DNA of 64,000 nucleotides from contig JAQMRL010000016.1 in the NCBI GenBank assembly GCA_035578175.1, forward strand, positions 3,349,501-3,413,500. The letters run 5' to 3'. The notes under the pieces are model-generated. The model worked only from the letters and a program-made list of their open reading frames with translations. It had not been told where the DNA came from and searched no databases. This DNA is from Catonia carolina. Lineage: Eukaryota > Arthropoda > Insecta > Hemiptera > Achilidae. Position numbers and translations under genes: made by a program. Positions 12,875 through 24,429 of the stretch are shown piece by piece; positions within the stretch are counted from its first letter, which is position 1, and every line of letters begins with the position of its first letter.

Positions 12875-13499
12875 ACAGTATTCAGATGAACTGAAGTCCC
12901 CTAGCCGTGGGAGTGAGAGAATGCATAACGCTCTCACTCACACAACCCATACGCGCCATTACAATAACATTGTTTATAATTTTACTCATTGTTGTGAGCA
13001 AGCGTTCATGCATGCAGTAAACTTCTTTTTTTTAAAATTCCTAATGTGTACGTTGCAATCTGTTCAATTGAGAACAATAAGCAACCCTATGACCCAATGA
13101 GATGAGAATGATATATATGACTTGTAAATGAGGTGTAGTCTTGTACAGACCCAGGTCGACCATTCCTGAGAGAGTATGGTTAATTGAACCCCAAACATCA
13201 AAGTACACCGGCAATCACTGTCTAGTATTCAAATCCGTATAAAAGTAACTACCTTTACTAGGATTTGAACCAGGAAACTTCGTCTCCGAAAATCAGCTAT
13301 TAAACAGCTGATTTTGGCGACGACTTTACCTCTAGACCAACCCGGTGGGTTAAACAGTAAACTAACAAGCAAGATAACGGACTGTAGTATGTTTTCAGAT
13401 CTGGATTATAATGTTAAAGACCTTTGGGCGCATGCGTAGTTATGCCACATATCTCCCTCTCACTCGCTCGGCTATGGGACATTTAGTTCATCTGATACC
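12875..13499 (+). repeat. MITE R7, copy 1, with nested SINE
   Basis: Ends CAGTATTCAGATGAACTGAAG and, inverted, GGTATCAGATGAACTAAATG. It starts about 17 nt after exon 5 of gene A. SINE R4 lies within it. Confidence 0.85.
13024..13354 (-). mobile_element. tRNA-derived SINE (R4), full copy nested in MITE R7
   Basis: On the - strand the head has box A TGGTCTAGAGG and box B-like GGTTCAAATCC. The body ends in an A-rich tail. CAGTAAACT flanks it (13015-13023 and 13355-13363), and the uninterrupted R7 copy near 40020 shows the empty site. Confidence 0.9.
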
Positions 13500-13511
13500 T
13501 ACCTATACCTA

Positions 13512-13853
13512 TAGTCCAGCCTCTCTTAGTTTGCTCCTAATGTAAACAAATAATGACGTCACTGAGCATGCGCATTATATAAAAATGAGTACACGATGAT
13601 TAAAAAGTAAAAACAGAATACTTTCAAAAGTATTTAAATACAAAATAATTTTAAAAGTATTTTAATAAATGAAATTTTTAGGCCTACATCATAATAATGA
13701 CTGATGTTTTTAGTACTTTAAGTACTTATAATTTAAAAAATAGTTAACTTAATAGGAATACGACATCCGTAAAGTTGTGGACTCTAGCGTGCATCCTGTA
13801 GTAGGTGGCTTTTGTTTGTTGACAGTAGGAGCAAACTAACAACGGCTGAACTG
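13512..13853 (+). mobile_element. MITE R2, copy b
   Basis: 342 bp with TA on both sides. Perfect TGACGTCA at 13554-13561. It abuts MITE R7 on the left and R2 copy c on the right. Confidence 0.9.
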
Positions 13854-14158
13854 TACCTATAGTCTAGCCTTTCTTAGTTTGCTCCTAATATAAACAAATA
13901 ATGACTTCACTGAGTATGCGCATTATGTAAAAATGAGTACATACTGATTAAAAAGTAAAAACAGAATACTTTCAAAAGTATTTAAATACAAAATAATTAT
14001 AAAAGTATTTTTTATAAATGAAAATGTTAGGCCTACATCATGTAAGGAGTGTTTTTCTAATACGCCACAATACATACGCAAACAAGTACAATTTATTAAT
14101 TTACAAGGATGACGGAGATCAAATACCCAAGTAGTCAATAATGAAACACTCGTATATA

Positions 14159-14835
14159 CAGAGTGATTCAAAACTATACGGCAATCTCTTGGGATCTCAT
14201 TCTATAGCTAAAAAGAAGCAAAAAAGTTCATATAAACATATGCCTGAAAACGCTTAGTTAGCGAGTTACGGCCAGCGAAAAATTTCACCTAGAACTCTGT
14301 ATCCTCGGTGAAGTAAGGCCGTATAAAAATGTTAAAGGTAGTTACAAAGATACAAATACGATTGTTTCTTATGTTTTTTAATCTGAAAAATTGAATAAAA
14401 TTGGTTCCAGAGGTGTAAATGCAATACTTTCAGAGATATCTTACATAAAACACAAGAATTTGTGCAAAGAAATAACACATTTTTGTGTTTAACGTAAGAT
14501 TACTTCCATAAATGGTAAATAAAGGTGTACTTTTTAATTAATTTAATTAATTTTTTTATTTAATTCTGAAAAGATTCATGTGAATTACTCAGGAAAAAAT
14601 GAATAAAGTATATTGAAATTTCGCTTTATTTAAAATGAAAACAGACGCACATAAAACGCACATTCTTAACTGCATAAAATATTAACTCATATCTAGGTTG
14701 GGAGTAACAGCTGGTCATTTATCAGCTGTTACTCCCAACCTAGATATTAGTTAATATTATTTATGCAACTTTTTTCTTTTCTTTAGCTACAGAATGAGAT
14801 CCCAAGAGAATGCTGTATAGTTTTGAATCACTCTG
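14159..14835. mobile_element. 677-bp MITE with TA target and internal hairpin
   Basis: The ends CAGAGTGATTCAAAACTATAC and complement, about 52 bp, are flanked by TA. There is no transposase. A subterminal block resembles that of the DD41D element. A strong hairpin lies at 14671-14765. The MITE is itself inside a larger insert that splits an R2 copy. Confidence 0.85.
14671..14765. repeat. Near-perfect hairpin inside MITE
   Basis: ATCTAGGTTGGGAGTAACAG and the following CTG pair with their complement after a loop of about 8-9 nt. The outer arms extend with TGCATAAA and its complement. Confidence 0.88.
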
Positions 14836-15152
14836 TATATATTATCTAAATTTATTAATAATCTCAAATACTTACACAGCATACACACATATCTTAACCC
14901 TTCGCAAACAGGAGACACAATCCCCTCCTTTACCGCTGTTACTCAAAAAAAAAAAAAACAACCCCACTTACTACCAACATAAAACATTAAATTTACAAAA
15001 TAATAATTAATTACATAATACGGTAACAATTATTTCTAACAATCATATCATGACTGATGTTTGAAGTACTTGTAATTTAAAACATAGTTACAGTTGAGCC
15101 GTTCTTAGTTTGCTCCTACTGTCAACATGTCAATGGGAAAAAGTGTCAGTAC

Positions 15153-15839
15153 TTGCAGTTCAAAAATAAACATAACATTAAAGAAAGTAGAGAAGTGGAT
15201 GTATTTATTCATAATAATAGTTTAGAGCATGTAGAAACAGTGAAGTTCCTGGGCGTATCTCTAGATAGATCTTTGTCTTGGGACTTCTATATCAATCAAG
15301 TTTGTAGTAAAATATCATCTGGGGTATTGGCACTAAAACAAATCGCCAGATTAAATGATAAAAAATTACTAATGGCAGCTTATCATGGCCTCATTCTGTC
15401 TCATATCCGGTATGGTATTTTAGTATGGGGTAATTCTAGCACGGGTAATATGAATAGGGTTTTTAAAATTCAAAAGAAAGCTATTAGGTGTATGGTAGGA
15501 GCTAACCAGCTAACCTCATGCAGGCCACTATTTAAGGAGCTTAAATTGCTTACAGTTCCCTGTCTCTACATTTTTGAGGTGATTATGTATGTTAGGCAAA
15601 ATAAATTTATGCAGAATTTCAATGTTCACAATCATAACACGAGAAACAGGAATGATTATTATGTGGCTAATCACTCCACAAAATTGTTTGAACAAAAACC
15701 TACTTATGCAGGGAGAAAATTCATAAATAAATTACCCCAATCTTTAAAGTGTTGTGAGGATTTGAATTCCTTTAAAAAAAATTTAAAAAATTGCTTGATC
15801 GGTGAAACTTTTTATAGCGTACAAGAATTTCTTTCTTGA
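15153..15839 (+). pseudogene. Non-LTR reverse transcriptase C-terminal fragment (+)
   Basis: 228 codons with the usual post-RT blocks of jockey-like elements: VKFLGVSLDRSLSW, the SHIRYGILVWGNSS block, and the AGRKFINKLPQSLK tail. The catalytic YADD part is missing (5'-truncated insert). It is open, hence young or protected by chance. Confidence 0.85.
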
Positions 15840-16709
15840 TAGTAGTGATACATAGTGTGTTTCTTATATGTATTTCAGGTGTTACATCTGATGACATGTC
15901 CTATACTCCTCCTGGAGTCTCCTGTTACACAGCTGATTTTCGGAGACGAAGGTTCCTGTTTCAAATCATTTTTTTTTTTTTTTTTTGCGCCCTGGAGACT
16001 CCAGGAGGAGTATAGGACATGTCGTCAGATATAACACCTGAAATACATATAAGAATCACACAATGTATCACTACTATCAAGAAAGAAATTCTTGTACGCT
16101 ATAAAAAGTTTCACTGATCAAGTAATTTTTCAGATTTTTTTTAAAGGAATTCAAATCCTCACAACACTTTAAAGATTGGGGTAATTTATTCATGAATTTT
16201 CTCCCTGCATAAGTAGGTTTTTGTTCAAACAATTTTGTGGAGTGATTAGCCACATGATAATTATTCCTGTTTCTCGTGTTGTGATTGTGAACATTGAAAT
16301 TCTGCATAAACTTATTTTGCCTAACATACATAATCACCTCAAAAATGTAGAGGGAGGGAACTGTAAGCAATTTAAGCTCCTTAAATAGTGGCCTGCATGA
16401 GGTTAGCTGGTTAGCTCCCAGCATACACCTAATAGCTTTCTTTTGAATTTTAAAAACCCTATTCATATTACCCATGCTAGAATTACCCCATACTAAAATA
16501 CCATAACGGATATGAGACAGAATGAGGCCATGATAAGCTGCCATTAGTAACTTTTTATCATTTAATCTGGCGATTTGTTTTAGTGCAAATACCCCAGATG
16601 ATATTTTACTACAAACTTGATTGATATAGAAGTCCCAAAACAAAGATCTATCTAGAGATACGCCCAGGAACTTCACTGTTTCTAAATGCTCTAAACTATT
16701 ATTATGAAT
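15207..16709. repeat. Giant inverted repeat of retrotransposon 3' ends
   Basis: Arms 15207-15922 and 15993-16709, about 715 bp each and clearly similar along their length. They are 3'-to-3' with a 70-nt spacer made of a SINE scrap and a T run. Confidence 0.9.
16077..16676 (-). pseudogene. Non-LTR reverse transcriptase C-terminal fragment (-)
   Basis: The mirror copy of 15153-15839, at protein level over 90 percent identical by eye. Also 5'-truncated and open. Confidence 0.85.
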
Positions 16710-16710
16710 A

Positions 16711-16975
16711 GTGCAGGTAGTTACTTTTCCTAGTACAGGTAGTTACTTTTATACGGATTTGAATGCTAGACAGTGGTTACCGGTGTTCTTTGATGGTTGG
16801 GGTTTAATTAACCATACTCACTCAGGAATGGTCGACCTGAGTCTGTACAAGACTTCACCTCATTTACACTTCATACACATCATCCTCATCTCATTGGGTC
16901 ATCTGATGGGATTGCTTATTATTCTCAATTGAACAGATTGCAACGTACACACATTAGGAATTACAAAAAAAAATA
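16711..16975 (+). repeat. SINE R4, 5'-truncated
   Basis: Starts at the GGTAGTTACTTTTATACGG block and runs to the A-rich tail. A short R4 head piece also lies in the hairpin loop at about 15935-15970. Confidence 0.8.
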
Positions 16976-17319
16976 ATCAGGAATCAATTGAAAAAGTTTA
17001 GACCTTTTAAAAAATATCAAAAATTTGATTAATTTTAAGTTGTATTTTAGCTTAAAATAGATAAGTACATAAATTTTGAACGGTTTTCTATTTAAGTATT
17101 GAAAATTTTATAACTACGTTATATTGTTTTTTTGGAGTAATGGTAATATTCTTGCATGGAAATTAGAGATAGGTGGGCCGAATCCATCTGCGGAAAACAA
17201 TTTTTATTGCAAAAAAATATTGGATATATTAAAAAAAATTTAAATTTTTTAATTTTGACAATTGTTTTCATCTAAAATTATTTTGATTAAAATTTTAATT
17301 TCATCTAAAATTTTATTTT

Positions 17320-17722
17320 GCCCATAACATACAGATGGAGTTTTAAATTATTTACACTCATTCTGTTCGTTGCAGGGCTAATATAAATAGTTCTGTTTCT
17401 TATCACATGGTCAGCCAATTGAATGACTGAATTATTTAAGAACAGAAGAGGGTAGAGGTGTAAAAGACACTAGTCAGAGTTATCTCCTCTGAAAGTAATG
17501 AATTTCATTATTATACAGCCAGACCCTGTGGTGGATGAAGTGAAGGTATCTTTTTCAGAGTGGAAAATATGTGCTTCTCAGAGGGCTGGGCATGTTGATA
17601 AGCGTACTTTTCCTGTTGAGTGAGTTGTGGCAATGGTAAACCACCTCACTCCTCGTTTTACTTGATAAAACCTCTACACGTTCAAACCAGCCAACAGGCT
17701 GATCACCTAAACAACAACAATT
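17320..17722 (+). repeat. R3 retroposon, near-full copy
   Basis: GCCCATAACA head and ACAACAACAA tail, ending about 30 nt before gene A exon 6. Confidence 0.85.
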
Positions 17723-17753
17723 AATACAATGTATAAATTTTGTTCAATTTTAG

Positions 17754-17936
17754 AGAAGTATAACGAAAAAATCAGGTGAAATTGGACTGAAAAGGAGTGC
17801 TTCAGACAAGGAAAAAAGCGAGAAAGTTGAGAAAAGTGAAAAAGCTGAAAAACCGGAAGAAGTAAATGAAGTAGATACTCTGATTGAAAGGCTAAAAGAA
17901 GAAGTGTCAAAACAGCCGTTTAAAAAACAACTAAAG
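17754..17936 (+). CDS. Gene A exon 6
   Basis: The acceptor AG is at 17752-17753 and the donor GTAAAA at 17937. There are 61 codons (residues 335-395), phase 0 at both ends. The sequence is very rich in Lys and Glu, with a short repeated KSEK/KAEK pattern, suggesting a charged helix or coiled linker. A SINE-like repeat (R3) ends about 30 nt before the acceptor. Confidence 0.78.
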
Positions 17937-17969
17937 GTAAAAAATATTTTGCTATTTAAATAAACAACC

Positions 17970-18195
17970 CAGCCTGCAGGTCAACCCAATCAGTTACCTG
18001 GTAGAAAGTCGCTATTAGTTTGTTAAGTAACAACGGTTGGGAAAGCGACTTTGTATGGTGACCAGCTGATAGCCATCCATGAACAAACTCATGCCTAAGT
18101 CACGTCAAAAAATACAGCAAAAGCAGCGATCAAATTGGGTAGTTGTCAAACGATGTACAGTTCCCGATAACGAATAAAAGCTTTTTTTTTAACAG
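17970..18195 (+). repeat. R8 retroposon, second copy
   Basis: Matches 27667-27911 through GTAGAAAGTCGCTA and GCGATCAAATTGGG. It lies about 34 nt after gene A exon 6. Confidence 0.8.
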
Positions 18196-18504
18196 TATAG
18201 CATTTCTTTTGCAATCAGTTAATAAATACAATAACTTAAAGCAAATGTGAGAAAATCTGAGTAATGTCCTTAGAATTAAAACACAAACAACACTCAGTAG
18301 TGTGTTTGAAAAAAGACCAAACTGTGAAAAAACAAAAAATATATCTATACAAAATCAAACTTGATGAACCGTGAATCAACATCCCGAAACACAAAGTGTT
18401 GAAGTTGGAGATGACAATGATGTTGGTAGAGATGAAAACGACGCCAATTATGAGATGCCGATGATTAGGAGTTGAAGTAGAAAAGATAAAAAAATTTAAA
18501 TGAC

Positions 18505-18880
18505 TAACAAAATCGTAGAGGTAAGTCCAATGGTTTAAAGTGTTTCAGTCTGTGAGAATCTTCGCTTTTGTCAAGGAGGCTGATCGCTAATGGATTCTGA
18601 TGGTCTTCTAGTTTTTGTAAATGTTTTTCGCTATGTTGTTTAATTTCTTCTTTTATGAAGGGCAGGTTTAGGTCATTGTGTAGTATTTCATTTGTTACGT
18701 ACCATGGGGTTGCAGTGATCAGTCTCACCCATTTTGATTGAAAGCGCTGCAGTATTTCTATATTTGATGAACTAGCTGTACTCCGTAGCTCTAACCCATA
18801 CGTCCAAATTGGTTTGAGTATTACTTTGTATACGAGTACTTTATTTTCACGGGAGAGTTGACACCTACTGCCTAAGAGCC
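18505..18880 (-). pseudogene. Jockey-type reverse transcriptase tail
   Basis: On the - strand KPIWTYGLEL, SSNIEILQRFQSKWVRLI and the PLAISLLD region are the standard C-terminal block of jockey-clade elements. The upstream RT is missing. Confidence 0.8.
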
Positions 18881-18924
18881 AGAATAAAAGCTAAAAAAAA
18901 AACAAAAATACTAATAATGAACAA

Positions 18925-19045
18925 CCCACCGGTTTGATCTAGAGGTAAAGTCGTCACTGCAAGTCAGCTGATTGACAGTTAATTTTTGGAGACGAAGGTT
19001 CCTGGTTTAAACCCTTCTGTAGGTAAATACTTTATACTAGAATAC
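18925..19045 (+). repeat. SINE R4, head only
   Basis: CCCACCGGTTTGATCTAGAGG, then GGTTCCTGGTTTAAACCC. The tRNA-like head is kept and the body is lost. Confidence 0.72.
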
Positions 19046-19074
19046 TAAAAATACTATACTAAAATACCATTTTA

Positions 19075-19300
19075 CATAATTTAGATGTTCACAACCAGTA
19101 CACAAGAAACAGAATCGATTAATATGTTGCTAATCACAACACTAAATTGTTAGAACAAAAACCAACTTATGCAGGTAGAAAATACATCAATAAATTACCA
19201 CAAGGTTTGAAAGTTGACAATTTGTCATTTTAAAAAGAAGCTAAAACAATATTTGATTGATCAAACATTTTACAGTGTGTTAAGGCAACCAACGTAGGAA
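19075..19300 (+). pseudogene. Reverse transcriptase tail, short relic
   Basis: With one frame change it reads like the end of 15153-15839 (TRNRIN, NTKLLEQKPTYAGRKYINKLPQ). Confidence 0.7.
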
Positions 19301-20500
19301 TACCTTGATTTAAAGATTCCGAAGTACGGAATAACGAATGTTTAGTACAGGGCACGGAACTTATGAAATACGGTTGATTGTCCACGCCAGACAACCCTTT
19401 AACGTAAAACCAATAGAAGCAACAAACGATAGAATACCAGAGGACCAGATTGCTTATAACGGCGCCAGCAATCACGGCGAAACGACTGAGATAGTATATG
19501 CGATAATTTAAACAATGTAAGGTGACTGACAAAATGGTTAGGAAGTAAGAAACATAAGGAATCGACATACAATGAAAATCACACACTATTGAACTACATA
19601 CGCAATGTAAAGGTTACACTCACCTGGGTTTAACTTGAAGACACACACTTGAGCACGCCGCGTGGACTTAAACGAATAGACGCTAAACGATAGCTGCAAA
19701 TAAGCGATTATTTCACAACAAAAGTACATGAGTAAACACAGTAACAGTTCACACGATAGACATGAGCAATGAATAGAACTTTAAACATGAGACGCAACAA
19801 CAGGTAGCAGACGAAAACTTGTAAGTACGGGTAGCGTACCCGACGCCATGAGGCCGACGAACAGGCGAGCACACCCACACACGACGCAGGCAGAAACAAC
19901 AGTGTGTAATTGCAGGAAGGAAATGAGTTAGGTGGAGGGGAGAAATACGTAATTAATGATGTCAGAGGAAGTGTTGGCAGACTGAAAGGATTAGAGCAGC
20001 GGGAACAATATGATTTATTTTGTCAGTACATACTGGCGTTAACACAGTGTGCACGAATTCCTTTCTAAATAGTTTTTGGTTGAAATGTATTTAACTTCTA
20101 ATTAAACAAATACTGTGTATTATTAGATACAAAGGGGTTTATGACAAGCCTACTGAGTTAGGCAGTAGCTGGAAATAATTATTGGTAAGTAATGAATTTA
20201 TCATTGTTTGACTTTTTAATTTTGTGTGTTATTTGTTACAATGGGGTTCATGACAAGCCTACTGAAGTAAGCAGTAGCAGAAACATAGTGCAGGCGTAGC
20301 CTTAGATCTCTTAAGATCTATTCAATAGATCAGATATGGACACTGTGCACGATTAAGATCTATCTGAAACATTTTGACTTGTCATAATATAATATATTCC
20401 TGTAGTGTTATTCATTGCCATGAATATAAAATTACAAGTATGAAAATATTAGAGTGTTAAGCGAATCGTATTTTAAATGCAAACTGTTTACTGTTTACAG

Positions 20501-20633
20501 AGTGCGTTAAAAATATTAGCAGCGGCTGGCGATACACTTGCCGATTTTCCAGAAATAACAAAACATCCGATACTTAAGCGATGGTATGAATTACGAAGAG
20601 GAATTAAAAGGAAATTGGCTGATAAAGATAAAG
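20501..20633 (+). CDS. Gene A exon 7
   Basis: The acceptor AG is at 20499-20500 and the donor GTAGGC at 20634. Residues 396-439 are encoded, ending in phase 1. It carries a compact block with HPILKRWYELRRGIKRK that reads like part of a folded helical domain. Repeat R5 begins about 50 nt after the donor. Confidence 0.78.
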
Positions 20634-20811
20634 GTAGGCCTATGAAAATTTATGATTATTTTTCTGTCATTCATGGTATAGTTGCTTGAGTCACGAGTTT
20701 GCCCTTGTTTGCAACGAATGGTAAAGGGGGGAAAAGCATCAGTGCGCATGCGCGATGGCTTTAATTTCAGTATAACAAACACAACAACTTATACTATACC
20801 CAGAGCATATA

Positions 20812-21156
20812 TAGTCCAGCCTCTCTTAGTTTGCTCTTAATGTAAACAAATAATGACGTCACTGAGCATGCGCATTGTATCAAAATGTGTACACTCTGAT
20901 TACAAAGTAACAACAAAATACTTTTAAAAGTACATATTTAAATACAAAATACTTTTAAAAGTATTTTTCTAAATGAAATTGTTAGGCCTACATCATATCA
21001 TGACTTATGTTTTTAGTACTCTAAGTATTTATAATTTAAAAAATAGTTAACTTAATAGGAATACGACATCCATAAAGTTGTCGACTCTAGCGTGCACCCT
21101 GTAGTAGGTGGCTTTTGTTTGTTGACAGTAGGAGCAAACTAACAACGGCTCAACTG
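20812..21156 (+). mobile_element. MITE R2, copy d, inside R5
   Basis: TA-flanked. The R5 sequence resumes at once (GTATATCGCGGAACC). Perfect TGACGTCA at 20854-20861. Confidence 0.9.
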
Positions 21157-21638
21157 TAGTATATCGCGGAACCTTTTGTAGGTTAAATGTTTATTACCGT
21201 AAACGAAAAAGTTAATTTCTCAAAAACTTGGGCAGACTATTCACAGTGCTGAACGAATCTAATATGCAGTGTGTAATAATGCTATGAAGTTGCGGCTAAA
21301 CAAAATGCCATTCCCTGCCTTATAAAAAAGCCATGAGCTAGTGGCTAACTATTGTGATGTTTCTCTTTCCACAATTTGAAAAATAAAGAAGGAAATTAAA
21401 TACGTGAAGAAGCTATTCTCCAACAGTTTTGTTGAGACCTGGTAAAAAAGGAAATGGTTAGGTAGATACTAGTGAGACTGATAGTGAAGATGCCAATGAC
21501 AGCAATAGTAAAGAAAGCGATTCATTCATAGAAATGTTTGTTCCAATGGAATAAGAGAAGCTGATAATTACAGTAAATCAAACATTTCTAGTCATGTAAT
21601 TAAGCTATAGGCAGTATTACAGGTCACACTTATTTCTC

Positions 21639-22034
21639 CTGCCCATAACAGACAGGTGGAGTGTCAAATTATTTACACTCAATCTGTTTGTTGCAGAGCT
21701 AAAGTAAATAGTTCTGTTTCTTATCACATGGTCACCCAATTAAATGACTAAATCATTTAAGAACAGAAGAGGCAGAGGTGTAAAAGACACTAATCAGAGT
21801 TATTGTCTCTGAAAGTAATGAATTTCATTGTACAGCCAGACCCTGTGGTGAAAGAAGTGAAGGTGTCATTTGCAGAGTGGAAAATATGTGCTTTTCAGAG
21901 GGCCCGGCATGCTAATAAGCGTACTCTTCCACTCAGTGAGTTGTGGCAATGATAAACCACCTCACTCCTCGTTTTACTTAGTAAAACCTCTACACGTTCA
22001 AACCGGCCTTTCGGCTGTTGACCTAAACAACAAC
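21639..22034 (+). mobile_element. R3 SINE-like retroposon with 13-bp target duplication
   Basis: Flanked by ACACTTATTTCTC at 21626-21638 and 22035-22047, inserted inside R5. It starts with GCCCATAACAG and ends with an (AAC)n tail. The duplication plus 3' simple repeat indicate insertion by target-primed reverse transcription. I see no clear pol III boxes. Confidence 0.9.
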
Positions 22035-22266
22035 ACACTTATTTCTCGTAAGGTTTATGAAGAAAACATTTTCTCGGAATAAACCACAGCTTTACAAAAT
22101 GTATGTAGAAACTGCACCGTTGTGAAATGAACGAGTATTGTATCACTATTGAGGTTGGCAGCACTGCCTAATTTTCACTTCCCTTCCTCACAGCCGATTC
22201 ATACGCAAAAGGCAATCTCGTGATTTCAATATCTATAGGAGTACCAACAGTAATGTTGGCAGTAAG

Positions 22267-22430
22267 TGAAATTTACCCATAACAGGCAGGTGGAGTGTTT
22301 AATTATTTGCACTCAATCTGCTAAATCCAGAGCTACAAAAAAAAACTGTCTACTATCACATGGCCAACCCAATTATATGACTGAAATACGTATTTAACAA
22401 CAGAACAGGTGCAAGTGTAAAACACACTAA
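22267..22430 (+). repeat. R3 retroposon, 3'-truncated
   Basis: The head region only, diverged. A similar truncated piece lies at 6064-6215, and an inverted head of about 30 bp at 6748-6777. Confidence 0.75.
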
Positions 22431-22487
22431 TAAAAACGTAGAAGCAAGGTTTCCCATTCCCCGTATGGTCTACAATTTAAAAAAAAT

Positions 22488-23435
22488 CTGGTGTGAAACA
22501 CTCACACGACTTTCTCTTGCTAATGCAAATAATTAAATAAATAAATAAATTAACAATAAACCTAACATTAGTAATAAAACATTAAAAATAAACAAAAAAC
22601 TAACCTCAACAAAAAACATAACCTAATTTTAATCATGAGTGAAAGACACAAAATTAAAATCAACCTTAGTATAGCTTAAAAATACGGAAAATCACTCTTT
22701 CACGCTAAAATAGGCTCTGTAGAGAAAAAGGCTTTGAATAAAAGTTGTAGATCTTTAAATTTCCTAAAAATTTGATTACATACACTTTTGTCGTAAAATG
22801 CATACTAAAGCCGAAAACTTAAAAAAAAATCGATTTTTCACACGTTTTCGTGAGAAAAAAACAGAAAATCGCTAATTACCGCTAAACTAAGCGTTATACA
22901 AAAAAATGTTAGAAATGAAAGTTGTAGAATTTTAAGGATCCCTTTCATTAGGTACATACATTTTTGCGCTAAAATGCATATTAAAGCCGTAATCTTAAAA
23001 AAACAATTTCTTTACGTGAAAACAGCCTCACCAAGAATTTCAGCAAACATGGCGCCTACCCTATCTTGTAGAGCATAAAACATTTAGTAAACCAGGCGAT
23101 TTAAAAAAAAAATCGTAGGACCAGTTTTTGAGAAAATCGCAAAAAAGTGAAAAATTATACGAATGAACTACTACTTCCGGTTGACCGATTTTCATGAAAA
23201 TGTTCGTGTCGGGTCCAGAAGTGGTATTTAACTTAAGTTTTAAGTTTCAAGTTAAGTTCGTACGATGTTCCGTTCTTGAGATATTCTGTTCACACACACA
23301 CACACACACACGCAGACCAATCGCTAAAAACATGTTTTTTTGGGTTCAGGGAGTCTGAAAACGTGTAGATTCGGTGAAAATAAAACATGAAAACAATACT
23401 TTTGTTCCTATATATTCATATAGGCAAGAGAAAGT
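22488..23435 (-). repeat. Repeat R1, inverted full copy
   Basis: Has both ends, an (AC)n tract at about 23292-23312 in place of the shorter GT tract of other copies, and R1 hairpins. Confidence 0.87.
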
Positions 23436-23589
23436 AAAGAATAATCGCACCATTGGAAATTATTTATCATCGCTACCTAAAAACAAACTGGTATTTAGCG
23501 GGTACCCCGACGCGATGACGTCAGACCTGAAAGCCCAATATATAATATTATTTTTTACTTTTTTGAGGTGTTTTTATCAGGGGTTTTAG

Positions 23590-23950
23590 CCTATATTACT
23601 AGTTTTGAGGTTATAGGATTTTAAAATTAATAGGCCTACGCTATTTTTTATTGACTCATAGCAGAACACTCTCTATAAAGTCACCTTTAATTAAAAACAG
23701 CTCATCCTTTCGGAAACTACGGTGCCACATACAGGAAAAAGAAATCAAATTTTGAAGCTATACTTGTAGTATTTTTATAGGCCTACGCTTTTTTATTGAA
23801 ACATAGCTAAGAAAGAACACTATCAAGTTAAAAAAAAATCAAAATCAGTTCATCCACTCGGGAGCTAAGATGCTACAAACAGACGAACAAATCTAATTTT
23901 GAGGTTATACTTGTAGTATTTTTACAGGCATACAAAAAACTAATTATCGG
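23590..23950 (+). repeat. Imperfect tandem duplication
   Basis: A block with TTTTGAAGCTATACTTGTAG and ATAGGCCTACGCT is repeated two to three times with a period near 150 bp. Confidence 0.6.
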
Positions 23951-24084
23951 ACCGGTAGACGAGCTCAGAAATTATTTGATTCCTAGTGTAACCATTGTTT
24001 TTACAGCTTTTCTCCTTACTTCTAATAAAACCTTTCACTAAATATGAACCCAGAATAACACGAATAAACTCATTTAAACCTATA

Positions 24085-24424
24085 AAAGTCCAGCCTCTGT
24101 TAGTTTGCACCTAATGTAAACAAATAATGACGTCACTGAGCATGCGCATTATATAAAAATGTGTACACGCTGATTAAAAAAAATAACAAAATACTTTCTT
24201 AAGTATTTAAATACAAAATACTTTAATAGTATTTTTATAAATGAAATTGTTAGGCCTACATCTTATCATGACTGATCTTTTTAGTACTTTAAGTACTTAT
24301 AATTTAAAAAATAGTTAACTTAATAGGAATACGACATCCGTAAAGTCGCAGACTCTAGGGTGCACCCTGTAGTAGGTGGCTTTTGTTTGTTGACAGTTGG
24401 AGCAAACTAAGAACGGCTGAACTG
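24085..24424 (+). mobile_element. MITE R2, copy e
   Basis: The left end is slightly altered (TAAAAGTCCAGCC) and the right end is intact (GGCTGAACTG then TA). TGACGTCA at 24128-24135. Confidence 0.85.
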
Positions 24425-24429
24425 TAATT

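Larger units (their letters stand above)
13860..15090 (+). mobile_element. MITE R2, copy c, split by about 1 kb insert
   Basis: The left part is 13860 to about 14041, and the continuation is about 15045-15090. The insert includes the TA-MITE at 14159-14835. The CRE is mutated to TGACTTCA. A short inverted R2 end (about 15091-15126) follows. Confidence 0.78.
20682..22245 (+). repeat. Repeat R5, copy 3, with two nested insertions
   Basis: Contains R2 copy d and the R3 copy at 21639-22034. TGCGCATGCGCG is at 20743-20754. The inverted ends are CTTGAGTCACGAGTTTGCC and, at the right, the complement of TGAAATCACGAGATTGCC. Confidence 0.85.

Noticed and set aside
12858..13100. Extension of exon 5 open frame past 12857
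   Set aside because: It runs through MITE R7 and SINE R4, while a good GTGAGT donor and the phase of exon 6 support the end at 12857.
19230..19920. Two - strand open frames of 118 and 63 residues in a less AT-rich patch
   Set aside because: No domain or splice context; the first overlaps a reverse transcriptase relic on the other strand.
23515..23522. Further TGACGTCA outside R2 (also near 41567)
   Set aside because: Isolated 8-bp matches outside the MITE; not counted as part of the R2 pattern.
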